DNA of 64,000 nucleotides from Pseudomonas fluorescens. Lineage in GTDB: Bacteria > Pseudomonadota > Gammaproteobacteria > Pseudomonadales > Pseudomonadaceae. Of this stretch, positions 30,975-42,565 are shown one piece after another. The notes beneath the pieces were generated by a model. It searched no databases, had not been told where the DNA came from, and worked only from the letters and a program-made list of their open reading frames with translations. Location of the stretch: assembly GCF_902497745.1 (NCBI RefSeq), contig NZ_CABVHJ010000007.1, positions 2,501-66,500 of the forward strand, written 5' to 3'. Positions within the stretch are counted from its first letter, which is position 1, and each line of letters begins with the position of its first letter. A program made the translations under genes and the position numbers.

Positions 30975-31355
30975 ATGCACGCGATCATGCTCAAGGCCAA
31001 ACTGCACCGCGCCGAAGTTACTCATGCAGTGCTCGATTACGAAGGTTCGTGCGCCATTGATGGCGAGTGGCTGGACTTGTCCGGCATCCGTGAATACGAG
31101 CAGATCCAGATTTATAACGTCGACAATGGTGAGCGTTTCACCACCTACGCGATTCGTGGCGAAGAAGGCTCGCGGATGATCTCCGTCAACGGCGCCGCTG
31201 CGCACAAGGCCAAGGTCGGCGACCGCGTAATCATTTGTGCCTACGCCCATTACAGCGAAGCCGAGCTGGTCAATTTCAAGCCGCGCATGCTTTACATGGC
31301 GCCGGGCAATGAGCTGAGCCACACCAGCAACGCCATCCCGGTTCAGCTCGCCTGA
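30975..31355 (+). CDS. panD: Aspartate 1-decarboxylase (pyruvoyl enzyme)
   Basis: A 126-residue proenzyme that makes beta-alanine for pantothenate. The self-cleavage site G24-S25 (YEGSCAID) is intact, so cleavage should create the pyruvoyl group; Lys9 of the active site is present. The ATG at 30975 gives the standard [13 protein letters not shown] start. It lies 210 bases after panC beyond a REP doublet, so panD may be partly uncoupled from panBC. Confidence 0.98.
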   Translation: MHAIMLKAKLHRAEVTHAVLDYEGSCAIDGEWLDLSGIREYEQIQIYNVDNGERFTTYAIRGEEGSRMISVNGAAAHKAKVGDRVIICAYAHYSEAELVNFKPRMLYMAPGNELSHTSNAIPVQLA

Positions 31356-31586
31356 TCGCGAAATCGCCCCGCTTCCCCTCCGTTTGTCGGCCAGTTCCCG
31401 GTCTTGATGTTAAAAAAGTACAGGGATCTGGTCAGACAAAGTCAAGACAGAACGCAGCGCGAGGTTTACTGTATTCGCCCTGTGTCCAGAAATCGTGTCG
31501 ACGCAGTTGATCCCATGCCCAAACCTGGCGTGCCGGGTCTGTTCAGTGTTCAAAAGGCCGTTCAAGTAAAAAGGAAAACCGCAGCG
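31356..31586 (+). promoter_or_regulatory. Gap between panD and pgi, no gene seen
   Basis: About 230 bases with no convincing ORF or RNA. It presumably holds the pgi promoter. AAGGAAAA near 31571 is the likely pgi ribosome-binding site, 11 bases from the start. Confidence 0.35.
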
Positions 31587-33251
31587 ATGGCGTATTACCT
31601 CACTCCTCAAGACGTTACCGCTCTGCCCGCCTGGCAAGCGTTGAAAGATCACCGCCAAGCCATGCAGGATTTCAGCATGCGCGAAGCCTTCAACGCCGAT
31701 CCGCAGCGCTTCAACCAGTTCACCCTCAGCAGCTGCGGACTGTTTCTCGATTATTCGAAGAATTTGATCAACGCCCAGACCCGCAACCTGCTGGTCGGTC
31801 TGGCCAATGAAGTCGATCTCAAAGGCGCCATCAAAGCGTTGTTTGAAGGCGAAATCGTCAACACGTCCGAAGGCCGCCCTGCGCTGCACACCGCCCTGCG
31901 TCGCCCGGTGGGCGACAAGCTGTCGGTCAATGGCGTCAACGTGATGCCGGAAGTCCACAAGGTTTTGAACCAGATCACCGATCTGGTTGGCCGCATTCAC
32001 GACGGTCTGTGGCGCGGTTACACCGAGAAGCCGATCACCGACGTGGTCAACATCGGCATCGGTGGCTCGTTCCTCGGCCCTGAACTGGTCTCCGAAGCGC
32101 TGCTGTCGTACGCGCAGAAAGGCGTGCGTTGCCACTATCTGGCGAACATCGACGGCAGTGAGTTCCACGAGCTGACGCAGAAACTACGCGCCGAGACCAC
32201 GCTGTTCATCGTTTCCTCGAAGTCGTTCAACACCCTCGAAACCTTGAAGAACGCTCAGGCCGCACGTGCCTGGTACCTGGCGCAGGGCGGTTCGGAAGCC
32301 GAGTTGTATCGGCACTTCATCGCCGTTTCGAGCAACAACGCGGCGGCTGTGGCGTTCGGTATCCGCGAAGAAAACATCTTCCCGATGTGGGACTGGGTCG
32401 GCGGACGTTATTCGCTGTGGTCGGCCATCGGTTTGCCGATTGCCCTGGCCATCGGCATGTCCAACTTCAAGGAATTGCTGTCCGGTGCCTACACCATGGA
32501 CCAGCATTTCCAGACTGCGCCGTTCGAACAGAACATGCCGGTGCTGCTGGCCCTGCTCGGTGTGTGGTACGGCAACTTCTGGGGCGCGCAAAGCCACGCG
32601 ATCCTGCCGTACGACCACTACCTGCGTAACATCACCAAGCACTTGCAACAGCTGGACATGGAATCCAACGGCAAGAGCGTGCGTCAGGACGGCACGCCGG
32701 TGTCGACCGATACCGGTCCGGTGATCTGGGGCGGCGTCGGCTGCAACGGTCAGCACGCCTACCACCAGTTGCTGCATCAAGGTTCGCAGCTGATCCCGGC
32801 CGACTTCATTGTGCCGATCGTCAGCTTCAATCCGGTCTCCGACCATCACCAGTGGCTGTACGCCAACTGCCTGTCGCAGAGCCAGGCGCTGATGCTCGGC
32901 AAGACCCTGCCGGAAGCCGAGCAAGAGTTGCGCGACAAAGGCATGAGCGAAGAAGAAGTGCACAAACTCGCGCCGCACAAGGTGATCCCGGGCAACCGTC
33001 CGAGCAACACCATCGTGGTCGAACGCATCAGCCCGCGTCGTCTCGGCGCGCTGGTGGCGATGTATGAGCACAAAGTGTTCGTACAGAGCGTGGTCTGGGG
33101 CATCAACGCCTTCGACCAATGGGGCGTGGAACTGGGCAAGGAACTGGGCAAAGGCGTTTACAACCGTCTGGTCGGCAGCGATGAGACCACTGCCGATGAT
33201 CCTTCCACCCAGGGCCTGATCAACTACTTCCGCGGTCGTCACCGCGGGTGA
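31587..33251 (+). CDS. pgi: Glucose-6-phosphate isomerase
   Basis: A 554-residue enzyme interconverting glucose-6-phosphate and fructose-6-phosphate. The two family signatures are visible: the phosphate-binding [10 protein letters not shown] region near residue 215 and the C-terminal active-site stretch [15 protein letters not shown] near 515. In Pseudomonas, which lacks phosphofructokinase, it works mainly in gluconeogenesis and the Entner-Doudoroff cycle. The ATG at 31587 gives the usual [11 protein letters not shown] start; an upstream in-frame extension is rejected. Confidence 0.97.
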   Translation: MAYYLTPQDVTALPAWQALKDHRQAMQDFSMREAFNADPQRFNQFTLSSCGLFLDYSKNLINAQTRNLLVGLANEVDLKGAIKALFEGEIVNTSEGRPALHTALRRPVGDKLSVNGVNVMPEVHKVLNQITDLVGRIHDGLWRGYTEKPITDVVNIGIGGSFLGPELVSEALLSYAQKGVRCHYLANIDGSEFHELTQKLRAETTLFIVSSKSFNTLETLKNAQAARAWYLAQGGSEAELYRHFIAVSSNNAAAVAFGIREENIFPMWDWVGGRYSLWSAIGLPIALAIGMSNFKELLSGAYTMDQHFQTAPFEQNMPVLLALLGVWYGNFWGAQSHAILPYDHYLRNITKHLQQLDMESNGKSVRQDGTPVSTDTGPVIWGGVGCNGQHAYHQLLHQGSQLIPADFIVPIVSFNPVSDHHQWLYANCLSQSQALMLGKTLPEAEQELRDKGMSEEEVHKLAPHKVIPGNRPSNTIVVERISPRRLGALVAMYEHKVFVQSVVWGINAFDQWGVELGKELGKGVYNRLVGSDETTADDPSTQGLINYFRGRHRG

Positions 33252-33347
33252 TAGGCTGAAGGGGCGGTTTGCCTGCCCCTACAGCTTGCAACATCGACAG
33301 TTCCACGGCACCGGGCCAATCGCAGAATCGGTGGCGTAAACGATCCC

Positions 33348-33430
33348 TGTAGGAGCTGCCGAAGGCTGCGATCTTTTGCTCTTGATCTTAAAAACAAGAT
33401 CAAAAGATCGCAGCCTTCGGCAGCTCCTAC
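33348..33430. repeat. REP doublet, family B
   Basis: Near-perfect inverted pair of GTAGGAGCTGCCGAAGGCTG...GATCTTTTG units, with an additional GATCTT/AAGATC inner stem. It lies between pgi and acs. Confidence 0.93.
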
Positions 33431-33480
33431 GAGGGTCGTACAGCTCCCCTCTTGTCGCACAACAAGAATAAGGAACCGTC

Positions 33481-35418
<1,938 letters not shown>

Positions 35419-35424
35419 CACTAC

Positions 35425-35460
35425 GGGCGCGGTCAACCGGTCGCGCCCGCCCTTCTTCAC
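35425..35460 (+). terminator. Hairpin after acs, possible terminator
   Basis: GGGCGCG (35425-35431) pairs with CGCGCCC (35442-35448), followed by a pyrimidine-rich but not purely T tract. It is a weak intrinsic terminator at best. Confidence 0.45.
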
Positions 35461-35469
35461 TGAGTAGTC

Positions 35470-36339
35470 ATGGAATTCATCCGTAGTCGTATCGAAAACC
35501 AACTGATGAGCCTGACCGGGCTGTCACTCGGCCAACTCGACCTGGAAAACCCCAAGGGCGACCCCGGCCTGTTCGGCCCGGATTCGGTCAGTTGGCAGGT
35601 GCACGGCGATTTCAGCAGCATGTTGATCGGCGGCATCAGCGCGTTGTTGCTGCAAGCCTTGCATCCGCTGGCGTTGGCCGGGGTCTGGGATCATTCGAAT
35701 TTTCGTCAGGACATGCTCGGGCGCTTGCGCCGCACCAGTCAGTTTGTTTCCGGCACTACGTTCGGCTCGCGAAAGGACGCCGACTGGCTGATCGAGAAGG
35801 TGCGCACCATTCACCTGCAAGTGGTCGGCACCGCGCCGGATGGTCGGCCATACGCGGCCAGCGATCCGGATTTGCTGACATGGGTGCACGTGGCCGAGGT
35901 CAGTAACTTTCTTGCAGCACATTTGCGCTATCGCAATCCCCAGTTGTCGGGGGCGGATCAGGATCGTTATTACGCGGAAATCGCCGTGATTGCCGAACGC
36001 CTGGGCGCACGGGATGTGCCGAAATCACGGCAAGCCGTGGCCGACTATCTGCAACGCATGCGCCCACAGTTGCTGTGCGATGAGCGCAGCCGCGAAGTCT
36101 TGCGCCTGCTGCTCGACGCACCGGCACCCAGTGTTCTGGCGCGACCGTTTGGTGATCTGATGATGAAGGCTGGCATTGATCTGCTGCCAGACTGGGCCAG
36201 CGACATGCTCGATGTGCGGCAGAGTTCGCTGCAACGCCAGTTGATTCGCGCCAGCGTTCGACGCAGCGCACCGATGTTGCGTTGGGCGATGCGCAATGGC
36301 TCGGTGCAACGAGCGAAACGCAGGATGGGCTTGAGCTGA
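35470..36339 (+). CDS. Oxygenase MpaB family protein (DUF2236)
   Basis: A 289-residue protein of the DUF2236/MpaB/latex-clearing-protein-like family. Signs are the N-terminal GPDSVSWQVHGDFSSMLIG, then LLLQALHPLALAGVWDHS with a histidine suited to heme-b ligation, and LLTWVHVAEVSNFLAAH. Family members are heme-dependent oxygenases, but bacterial examples of this subgroup have no known substrate. No signal peptide is evident. It is probably transcribed alone. Confidence 0.87.
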   Translation: MEFIRSRIENQLMSLTGLSLGQLDLENPKGDPGLFGPDSVSWQVHGDFSSMLIGGISALLLQALHPLALAGVWDHSNFRQDMLGRLRRTSQFVSGTTFGSRKDADWLIEKVRTIHLQVVGTAPDGRPYAASDPDLLTWVHVAEVSNFLAAHLRYRNPQLSGADQDRYYAEIAVIAERLGARDVPKSRQAVADYLQRMRPQLLCDERSREVLRLLLDAPAPSVLARPFGDLMMKAGIDLLPDWASDMLDVRQSSLQRQLIRASVRRSAPMLRWAMRNGSVQRAKRRMGLS

Positions 36340-36352
36340 AAACTTCGTCGGA

Positions 36353-36436
36353 CGCCTTCGCGAGCAAGCTCGCTCCCACAGGAGATATGATTTGCAGCAT
36401 AGATCCCCTGTGGGAGCGAGCTTGCTCGCGAAGGCA
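36353..36436. repeat. REP doublet, family A, reversed arrangement
   Basis: The two family A units are arranged in the opposite sense to the others: the CGCCTTCGCGAGC ends lie outside and the TGTGGGAG ends point to the centre. Confidence 0.9.
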
Positions 36437-36501
36437 GCAACTCGGTTCCCCGCCAAGCTGCTAAACTCCCGCGCCCCCATTCTCTCCAGCAAGGCGCCCG
36501 C

Positions 36502-37518
36502 ATGTCTTCCTTGAATCAGGCGCTGCGCGCCGCCCTCGATCAACGCCAGGATCTGCTGGCCGAGTTGCACCGCCAAGGCACCGATTGCTATCGCTTGTTC
36601 CACGGCAGCCAGGAAGGCGCTGGAGGTCTGACCATCGACCGCTACGGCCCGCAACTGCTGGTGCAGAGCTTCCACCAGACGCTCGAACGCGATGACCTGC
36701 TGCAACTGCACGCCATGGTCAATCAAACATTGGGCCTGGAAACGTTGCTGGTTTACAACGACCGCTCCCGTGGCAATTCGCGCATTGATCGTGAAGACAG
36801 CGTCTACAAAGCCGAAGACGCAGCGCTGGCCGATCTGGTCGGTCACGAATGGGGTTTGAACTACCGTGTGCGCGGGCGTCATGCCGGGCAGGATCCGCTG
36901 CTGTTCCTCGACCTGCGCAACACCCGTGGCTGGGTCAAGGATCACGCCAAGGGCAAATCCGTGCTCAACCTGTTCGCTTACACCTGCGGCGTCGGCCTCA
37001 GCGCAGCCGCCGGTGGCGCGAGTGAAGTGTGCAATCTGGATTTCGCTGAAGGCAATCTGGCGGTGGGCCGCGAAAACGGTCTGCTCAACCCGCAATTGCC
37101 GCAGATGCAGTTCATCCAGTCGGACTACTTCCCGGCCATCCGCCAACTCGCCGGACTGCCGATCAGCCAGCGCCGCGGGCAGAAACTGCCGAGCTACCAA
37201 CGCCTCGATCAGCGCCAATATGACCTGGTCCTGCTCGATCCGCCCGCCTGGGCCAAGAGCGCATTCGGCACTGTCGACCTGCTGCGCGACTATCAGAGCC
37301 TGCTCAAACCGGCCTTGCTGACCACCGCCGACAACGGCGTGCTGATCTGCTGCAACAACCTGGCGAAAGTCAGCATGGACGACTGGCGCGAACAGGTGCT
37401 GCGCTGCGCCGAGAAGGCCGGACGCCCGGTGCGTGAGTGGAGCGTGATGACTCCCGGCGCGGACTTCCCGTCCATGGATCAGCAACCGCCGCTGAAAACC
37501 CTGATCCTGCAGCTGTGA
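36502..37518 (+). CDS. Class I SAM-dependent RNA methyltransferase (RlmI-like)
   Basis: A 338-residue methyltransferase of the SAM-dependent rRNA type. The SAM-binding motif is in VLNLFAYTCGVGLSAAAGGA near residue 155, and the catalytic motif IV is DPPAWAKS near residue 250. Relatives include RlmI, which makes m5C in 23S rRNA, but RlmI has an N-terminal PUA domain and this N-terminus differs, so the exact target is unknown. Confidence 0.85.
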   Translation: MSSLNQALRAALDQRQDLLAELHRQGTDCYRLFHGSQEGAGGLTIDRYGPQLLVQSFHQTLERDDLLQLHAMVNQTLGLETLLVYNDRSRGNSRIDREDSVYKAEDAALADLVGHEWGLNYRVRGRHAGQDPLLFLDLRNTRGWVKDHAKGKSVLNLFAYTCGVGLSAAAGGASEVCNLDFAEGNLAVGRENGLLNPQLPQMQFIQSDYFPAIRQLAGLPISQRRGQKLPSYQRLDQRQYDLVLLDPPAWAKSAFGTVDLLRDYQSLLKPALLTTADNGVLICCNNLAKVSMDDWREQVLRCAEKAGRPVREWSVMTPGADFPSMDQQPPLKTLILQL

Positions 37519-37547
37519 CACTTGCGTACGGCTAACAACTATCCCCC

Positions 37548-37637
37548 TGTGGGAGCGAGCTTGCTCGCGAAGGCGTCATGTCAGTCGGCATATTTATCAA
37601 CTGAACGACCGCTTTCGCGAGCAAGCTCGCTCCCACA
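37548..37637. repeat. REP doublet, family A
   Basis: Inverted pair of TGTGGGAGCGAGCTTGCTCG units, 30 bases after the methyltransferase gene and about 100 before the DUF748 gene. Confidence 0.93.
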
Positions 37638-37737
37638 GTGTTTGTGATTACAGAGAAATCTGAACAATCCTGCCCCATGCGAGGTACTTCGGAACCAGAA
37701 TCGCGTGCCATACTCCAAGGCACTCCGATTCAGACAG

Positions 37738-40689
37738 ATGAAGCCGCACATGCCCAAAGGATTGATTCGCGCGATTGGCGCCTTGTTGACTGCTCTGGCC
37801 CTCTACAGCCTGCTGGGGTTTCTGATTTTGCCGGGCATCGCCCTGCGTGTGGCCAATCAACAACTGGCCAATTACGCGACGGTGCCTGCGCACATCCAGC
37901 GTATCGAGCTCAACCCGTTCAGCCTTGAAGTCACCCTGTGGGGACTGGTCATCGGCGAGCCGGGCAAGGAACAGGTCGGCTTCGATCGCCTGTACGCCGA
38001 CCTGCAAATCGACAGCCTGTGGACCAAGGCCCTGCATCTGGCCAACATCGAGCTGGACAAGCCGAAAACCGAAATCCTTTTCGCCAAAGACGGCAAACTC
38101 AACCTGCTCGGCCTGTTCAATGTGCCGGCCAGTGAGCCGAAACCGGCCGACCCGGATGCCAAACCGTTCCCGCTGCGCATCGACAACATCAAACTGGCCG
38201 GCGGTGTCGTGCACTTTGAAGACGTGCGCCCGAGCGAGCCCATCGAGTTTCTCTACGACGACCTCAGCTTCGAACTGAAAAACCTCAGCACCCTGCCCGA
38301 AGACAGCGCCGACATGACCTTGGTCGCCATCGGCCCGGCCGGCGGGCGTATCGACTGGAGCGGCAATTTCAGCCTGATCCCGTTCACGTCCGAAGGCACC
38401 CTGAAAGTCACTGACGGCAAGATGAAAGCCTTCTGGCCCTACGTGCGTGACTCGGTGCCGTTGGTGCTCGAAGACGGCGTGATCAGCCTCAGCAGCGACT
38501 ACAAACTCAATCTGTCGAAAGAAACCGAACTGCTGCTGAACAACGTGGCGGTGAGCATCGCGCCGTTTGCCATCAAAGCCCCGGACGGGCGTCCATTGGC
38601 GAAACTCGAGCGCCTCGACGTCAGCGAAACTTCGGTGGATCTGGCCAAGCAACAAGTCGTGGTTGGCAAGATCCGCAGCAACAAACTGGAAACCTGGGCT
38701 GCCCTTGAAGCCGACGGCCAGCTGGACTGGCAGAAACTGTTCGCCAGCCAACCGTCCAAACCTGCCGCCAAAGCCGCCGCAGAACCGGCGAACACGCCAG
38801 CCGCTGCCGACTCGCCGAAAGCTGAACCGACTGCGCCGAGCAAGCCTTGGCAAGTGCTGCTCAAAGACGTGCAATTGCGCAACTACACCGTGCATCTGGC
38901 CGACCGCTCGGCCAAACCGGCAGTAGCACTGGACATCACCCCACTGAACGTCGACCTGCAGGATTTCGACAGCCTCAACGGTTCGCCCTTCCAGCTCAAG
39001 CTCGACAGCGGCGTGGGCAAGCAAGGCAAGATCACGGCCGACGGCACGGTCAATCTCGCCCCGGTCAATGCCCAGCTCAACGTGAAAACCCAGGACATCG
39101 ACCTGCGCGTCGCGCAGTCCTACATCAATCCGTTCATTCGTCTGGAACTGCGCAGCGGCATGCTCGGCAGTGACCTGAAGGTCAACCTCAAGAGCACCGA
39201 ACCGCTGGCGCTCAGCGTCACCGGGCGCGCGCAGATCGATCAACTGCACACCCTCGACACCCTGAAAACCCGCGACTTCCTCAAATGGCAGCAAGTGGTG
39301 GTCGAAGGCCTGAACTATCAGCACGGCGACAGTCTGTCGATCGACAAGGTCAACCTGTTCCAGCCTTATGTGCGGTTCATGATCAACGACGATCGCACCA
39401 CCAACATCGACGACCTGCTGATCCCGCAACCGGCCGACAGTGGCGCGAAAACCACCGCAGCGAAACCGGCCAGCAACGAGAAACCGTTGGGCATTCACAT
39501 CGGTGGCATCGCCATCAACGACGGCTCGGCCAACTTCGCCGACTTCAGCCTGACGCCGAACTTCGCCACTGCCGTGCAGCAGCTCAACGGCCAGATTGGC
39601 ACCATCGACAGCCGTCAGGCGAAACCGGCCAGCGTCGACATCAAAGGCAAGGTCGACCGTTATGCACCGGTGACCATCAAGGGCGCGGTCAATCCGTTCG
39701 ACCCGATGGCCAGCCTCGACATCGCCACCAGTTTCAAACGCGTCGAACTGACGACGTTGACGCCCTACTCCGGCAAATTCGCCGGTTACCGCATCCGCAA
39801 GGGCCGGCTCAACCTCGACCTGCACTACCTGATTACCAAGGGCCAGCTCAAAGCCGAGAACAAAGTGGTGGTCGAGCAGTTGCAACTTGGTGAGAAGGTC
39901 GACAGCCCGGATGCCGTGAGCCTGCCGTTGAAACTGGCGATTGCCCTGCTCAAGGACGTCGACGGCAAAATCTCCATCGAATTGCCGGTGACCGGCGACC
40001 TCAACAACCCGCAATTCAGTGTGATGCCGATTGTCTGGCAGACCCTGCGCAACCTGATCGTCAAAGCGGCTGCTGCGCCGTTCAAGATGATCGGCGGGCT
40101 GATCAGTGGCGGCAGTTCGCAAGACCTTGGCACTGTTTCGTTTGCACCGGGTTCCAGCGAGTTGAGCAAGGATGCCGAAGCGGCGCTGGTCAAACTGTCT
40201 CAGGCATTGAAGGAACGTCCGGCCCTGCGCCTGGAAATCGAAGGCACCGCGGCCAAAAGCAGTGACGGCCCGTTGCTCGCCGAGCAACGTCTGGAACGTG
40301 AATACCAGTACAACTACTACAAGATGCTCCAGCGTCGCGGCGATAAAGTTCCGGCTCAGGCGTCACTGATTCAGGTCCCGGACGGGGAGAAAGGCCCACT
40401 GCTCGAAGGCATCTATCGGACCCGTCTGAAAACCCAGCCGCCTGCCGAATGGAAGGATCTGGGCAAGGAAGAACGCACGGCTAAGATGCGCGAAGGCGTG
40501 ATCAAGTTCTGGAGTGGCAGCGATGTGCTGCTGCGTCAGTTGGGCCAGGACCGCGCCAGCAGCATCAAGGATTATCTGGTCGATAAAGGCCAACTCGCAG
40601 ACGACCGTGTGTACTTCATCGACGCCAATCTCGGTGAAGCCGAGAGCGATGGCCGCGTGGTGACGCAAATGCATCTGGATGCCGAGTGA
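37738..40689 (+). CDS. Large DUF748 (AsmA-like) envelope protein
   Basis: A 983-residue protein anchored by one N-terminal membrane segment (LIRAIGALLTALALYSLLGF). The long periplasmic region is made of AsmA/DUF748-type beta-rich repeats, with an Ala/Pro-rich linker near residues 345-370. The C-terminal 170 residues (from GTVSFAPGSSELSKDAEAAL) look like an OmpA-type peptidoglycan-associated fold. AsmA-like proteins are thought to form lipid-transfer bridges; a similar role here is inference. The start could be the ATG four codons later (37750). DUF2845 follows with a one-base overlap. Confidence 0.82.
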   Translation: MKPHMPKGLIRAIGALLTALALYSLLGFLILPGIALRVANQQLANYATVPAHIQRIELNPFSLEVTLWGLVIGEPGKEQVGFDRLYADLQIDSLWTKALHLANIELDKPKTEILFAKDGKLNLLGLFNVPASEPKPADPDAKPFPLRIDNIKLAGGVVHFEDVRPSEPIEFLYDDLSFELKNLSTLPEDSADMTLVAIGPAGGRIDWSGNFSLIPFTSEGTLKVTDGKMKAFWPYVRDSVPLVLEDGVISLSSDYKLNLSKETELLLNNVAVSIAPFAIKAPDGRPLAKLERLDVSETSVDLAKQQVVVGKIRSNKLETWAALEADGQLDWQKLFASQPSKPAAKAAAEPANTPAAADSPKAEPTAPSKPWQVLLKDVQLRNYTVHLADRSAKPAVALDITPLNVDLQDFDSLNGSPFQLKLDSGVGKQGKITADGTVNLAPVNAQLNVKTQDIDLRVAQSYINPFIRLELRSGMLGSDLKVNLKSTEPLALSVTGRAQIDQLHTLDTLKTRDFLKWQQVVVEGLNYQHGDSLSIDKVNLFQPYVRFMINDDRTTNIDDLLIPQPADSGAKTTAAKPASNEKPLGIHIGGIAINDGSANFADFSLTPNFATAVQQLNGQIGTIDSRQAKPASVDIKGKVDRYAPVTIKGAVNPFDPMASLDIATSFKRVELTTLTPYSGKFAGYRIRKGRLNLDLHYLITKGQLKAENKVVVEQLQLGEKVDSPDAVSLPLKLAIALLKDVDGKISIELPVTGDLNNPQFSVMPIVWQTLRNLIVKAAAAPFKMIGGLISGGSSQDLGTVSFAPGSSELSKDAEAALVKLSQALKERPALRLEIEGTAAKSSDGPLLAEQRLEREYQYNYYKMLQRRGDKVPAQASLIQVPDGEKGPLLEGIYRTRLKTQPPAEWKDLGKEERTAKMREGVIKFWSGSDVLLRQLGQDRASSIKDYLVDKGQLADDRVYFIDANLGEAESDGRVVTQMHLDAE

Positions 40690-40985
40690 TGAAGCGCCAA
40701 TGGCTGGCCGCGCTGACACTGGCGCTCGCTGCCAGCCATGCCGTTGCGTCCGATACCCTGCGCTGCGGCAGTCAATTGATCAGCCTCGGTGACCGCTCCA
40801 GCGAAGTCCTGCAAAAGTGCGGTGATCCGGTCAGCCGCGATGTGTTGGGCTACAAGCGCAGCGCCAATCGCCGCGAGGAGTTCCAGGTAGAGGAATGGAC
40901 TTACGGCCCGAGCAACGGCATGTATCAATACCTGCGTTTCGAAGGCAATCGCCTGCGACAGATCAACAGCAAACGCGGTAACTAA
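40689..40985 (+). CDS. DUF2845 domain-containing periplasmic protein
   Basis: A 98-residue protein with a signal peptide (MKRQWLAALTLALAASHAVA) and the DUF2845 core DTLRCGSQLISLGDRSSEVLQKCGDP, whose two cysteines could form a disulfide. Its ATG shares a base with the DUF748 stop codon (TGATG), suggesting that the two proteins are made together and may act together. Its function is unknown. Confidence 0.87.
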   Translation: MKRQWLAALTLALAASHAVASDTLRCGSQLISLGDRSSEVLQKCGDPVSRDVLGYKRSANRREEFQVEEWTYGPSNGMYQYLRFEGNRLRQINSKRGN

Positions 40986-41003
40986 ACCAACTCACTTATC
41001 CCA

Positions 41004-41093
41004 TGTGGGAGCGAGCTTGCTCGCGAAGGCGTTGTATCAGTCGACATCTTCGTCGGCTGACAGACCGCATTCGCGAGCAGGCTCGCTCCCACA
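41004..41093. repeat. REP doublet, family A
   Basis: Inverted pair of TGTGGGAGCGAGC-type units (left copy with TT, right copy with CCTG), after the DUF2845 gene. The two halves belong to slightly different subtypes. Confidence 0.92.
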
Positions 41094-41120
41094 ATTGTTT
41101 TGTGTTGTCTCTGAAATAGA

Positions 41121-41172
41121 ACAGGCCCCGACACAAGTGGCGGGGCCTGTAATGGTCACATCCGTGTGACCG
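41121..41172 (-). terminator. Two hairpins downstream of the BON gene, possible terminator
   Basis: ACAGGCCCCG (41121-41130) pairs with CGGGGCCTGT (41141-41150), and GGTCACA/TGTGACC follows at about 41155-41171. No clean T-run is seen on either strand, so a terminator role is plausible but not certain. Confidence 0.5.
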
Positions 41173-41256
41173 TTCGCATGAACTCTAAAGTTGCGGCAGA
41201 CGTATTGCTCGGCCCGTCTGTCGCGTCTTCTCCCGGTCCAGGCGAGAAGTCATGCC

Positions 41257-41610
41257 TTACTCGGCTTTCAGGCCGTCAGCGGAAACCGCTTTGACGCCTT
41301 TGATTTTCTTGGTGATTGCGACAGCGGTCGCTTTCTGAGCGTCAGTCACCGCAACAGTCGACGACAGCGACACAACACCTTTGTTGGTTTCGACTTTGAT
41401 GTCGGTACCAGGAATGCCTTTTTCGGTTACCAGGTCGCTTTTGACTTTGGTGGTGATCCAGGTGTCGGAAGTAGCTTCTTTCGCCTTGGTGACTTCACCG
41501 GCGGCCAGAGTCATTGGAGCCTGGGTAGCCTGGGTGGTTTGTGCGAAAGCGCCGGTCATGGTCAGGGTCAGCGCGGTAGCAGCAGCGGCAGTGATAGCGA
41601 ACTTCTTCAT
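41257..41610 (-). CDS. BON domain-containing periplasmic protein
   Basis: A 117-residue protein with a Sec signal peptide (MKKFAITAAAATALTLTMTG, cleaved near AFA) and one BON domain from about residue 45 (SDTWITTKVKSDLVTEKGIP, then TNKGVVSLSSTV). BON proteins such as OsmY bind membranes or act as periplasmic chaperones under osmotic stress. The ATG at 41610 has AGGAG eight bases upstream; a longer reading frame upstream is rejected. It is transcribed alone. Confidence 0.9.
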   Translation of the reverse strand: MKKFAITAAAATALTLTMTGAFAQTTQATQAPMTLAAGEVTKAKEATSDTWITTKVKSDLVTEKGIPGTDIKVETNKGVVSLSSTVAVTDAQKATAVAITKKIKGVKAVSADGLKAE

Positions 41611-41857
41611 ACGAGTAACTCCTGTTTTTCTGGAAAGTCTGCTGGTTGTCTTGTCAGCAGGGTTACCAAGGTAGTTGCGAACGCTGTGCCAACTTTTCCA
41701 CCAGACCAATATCCTTATAAATCAATGACTTATGTTTAACCCAGATTTTCGAAATCATGCAATTTGCATGACATGCGCAATATTCACATGCAAGTTGCGG
41801 TTTTTTAGAAAGTTCCTAAGACGCTGAAATTATTGAAGCTTTTGTGAACGGCTGCGC

Positions 41858-41888
41858 AATGAAAAATGCCCCGCATGGCGGGGCATTC
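41858..41888 (-). terminator. Intrinsic terminator after pilA
   Basis: AATGCCCCGC (41865-41874) pairs with GCGGGGCATT (41878-41887); on the minus strand it is followed by TTTTTC. It ends the pilA transcript. Confidence 0.88.
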
Positions 41889-41907
41889 TGTTCAGCACAC
41901 ATTCAAC

Positions 41908-42339
41908 TTATGTACCGCTGGCGGTGCAGCCTTTTGGCGAATAGTCCGGTGCCACCGTGGTAGCACAGCTCCAGACACCGGCGCCGGTACCCGAAGAGCG
42001 CGTCAGCGTAATGGTTTTACCCAGCACTGGTGCCGGGGCATTGGCGATCGTACACACGATCGATCCCGCGCCGTCAGCAGCGGTACCTGTAGCCGACAAT
42101 GCACAGTTGGATGTAGTGGTCACCGCATCCCCCTTCACGATTGCGAGGGTAGGATTTGTGCCTTGGTTGATGGTGTCTTCAAACGGCACCTTCAGCGCAC
42201 TGATTTCCGCCAGCCCCGCCGTTACCTTCGACCGCGCCTGATACTTGGAATACTGTGGCAGGGCGATGGTCGCCAGAATCCCGATGATCGCCACCACGAT
42301 CAGCAGCTCGATCAGAGTAAAACCTTGTTGTTTTTTCAT
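41908..42339 (-). CDS. pilA: Type IV major pilin
   Basis: A 143-residue prepilin. The class III leader MKKQQG is cut by PilD before the N-methylated Phe; the mature start FTLIELLIVVAIIGILATIA has Glu at position +5. Four cysteines in the C-terminal half (NCALS, IVC, SCATT, KGC) can form two disulfides, including a D-region loop at the end. The ATG at 42339 is chosen by the leader rule. It is divergent from pilBCD and lies behind a sigma-54 promoter. Confidence 0.95.
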   Translation of the reverse strand: MKKQQGFTLIELLIVVAIIGILATIALPQYSKYQARSKVTAGLAEISALKVPFEDTINQGTNPTLAIVKGDAVTTTSNCALSATGTAADGAGSIVCTIANAPAPVLGKTITLTRSSGTGAGVWSCATTVAPDYSPKGCTASGT

Positions 42340-42387
42340 AGACACGCTCCATGCATGAGTCGAAATCTCATGATCTGAAAGGGAAGC

Positions 42388-42403
42388 AGCATAGGCCATG
42401 CCA
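42388..42403 (-). promoter_or_regulatory. Sigma-54 promoter of pilA
   Basis: On the minus strand TGGCATG-GCCT-ATGCT fits the sigma-54 consensus with GG and GC ten bases apart. The start would be near 42376, giving a 37-nt leader. PilR, encoded near 62,014, is the expected activator. Confidence 0.85.
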
Positions 42404-42565
42404 ATGCCTTCGAGGCCCCGCCCCTTGGGCGCGAACCACATACAACGCCATTTCCTACAACCCGCAACCGCACTATCTGACACTTTTTGTCACCTGCACT
42501 GGCCGTGTTTGGCGCTGTCACTTGACTAGGCTATAAGTCATGAACTGCAAGCGTGCGGAATCCCC

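Noticed and set aside
37648..40287. An 879-codon open frame on the minus strand opposite the DUF748 gene
   Set aside because: It mirrors the real gene, has low-complexity composition rich in Gln, Arg, Val and Phe, no domain and no ribosome-binding site. It is a by-product of GC-rich codon use.
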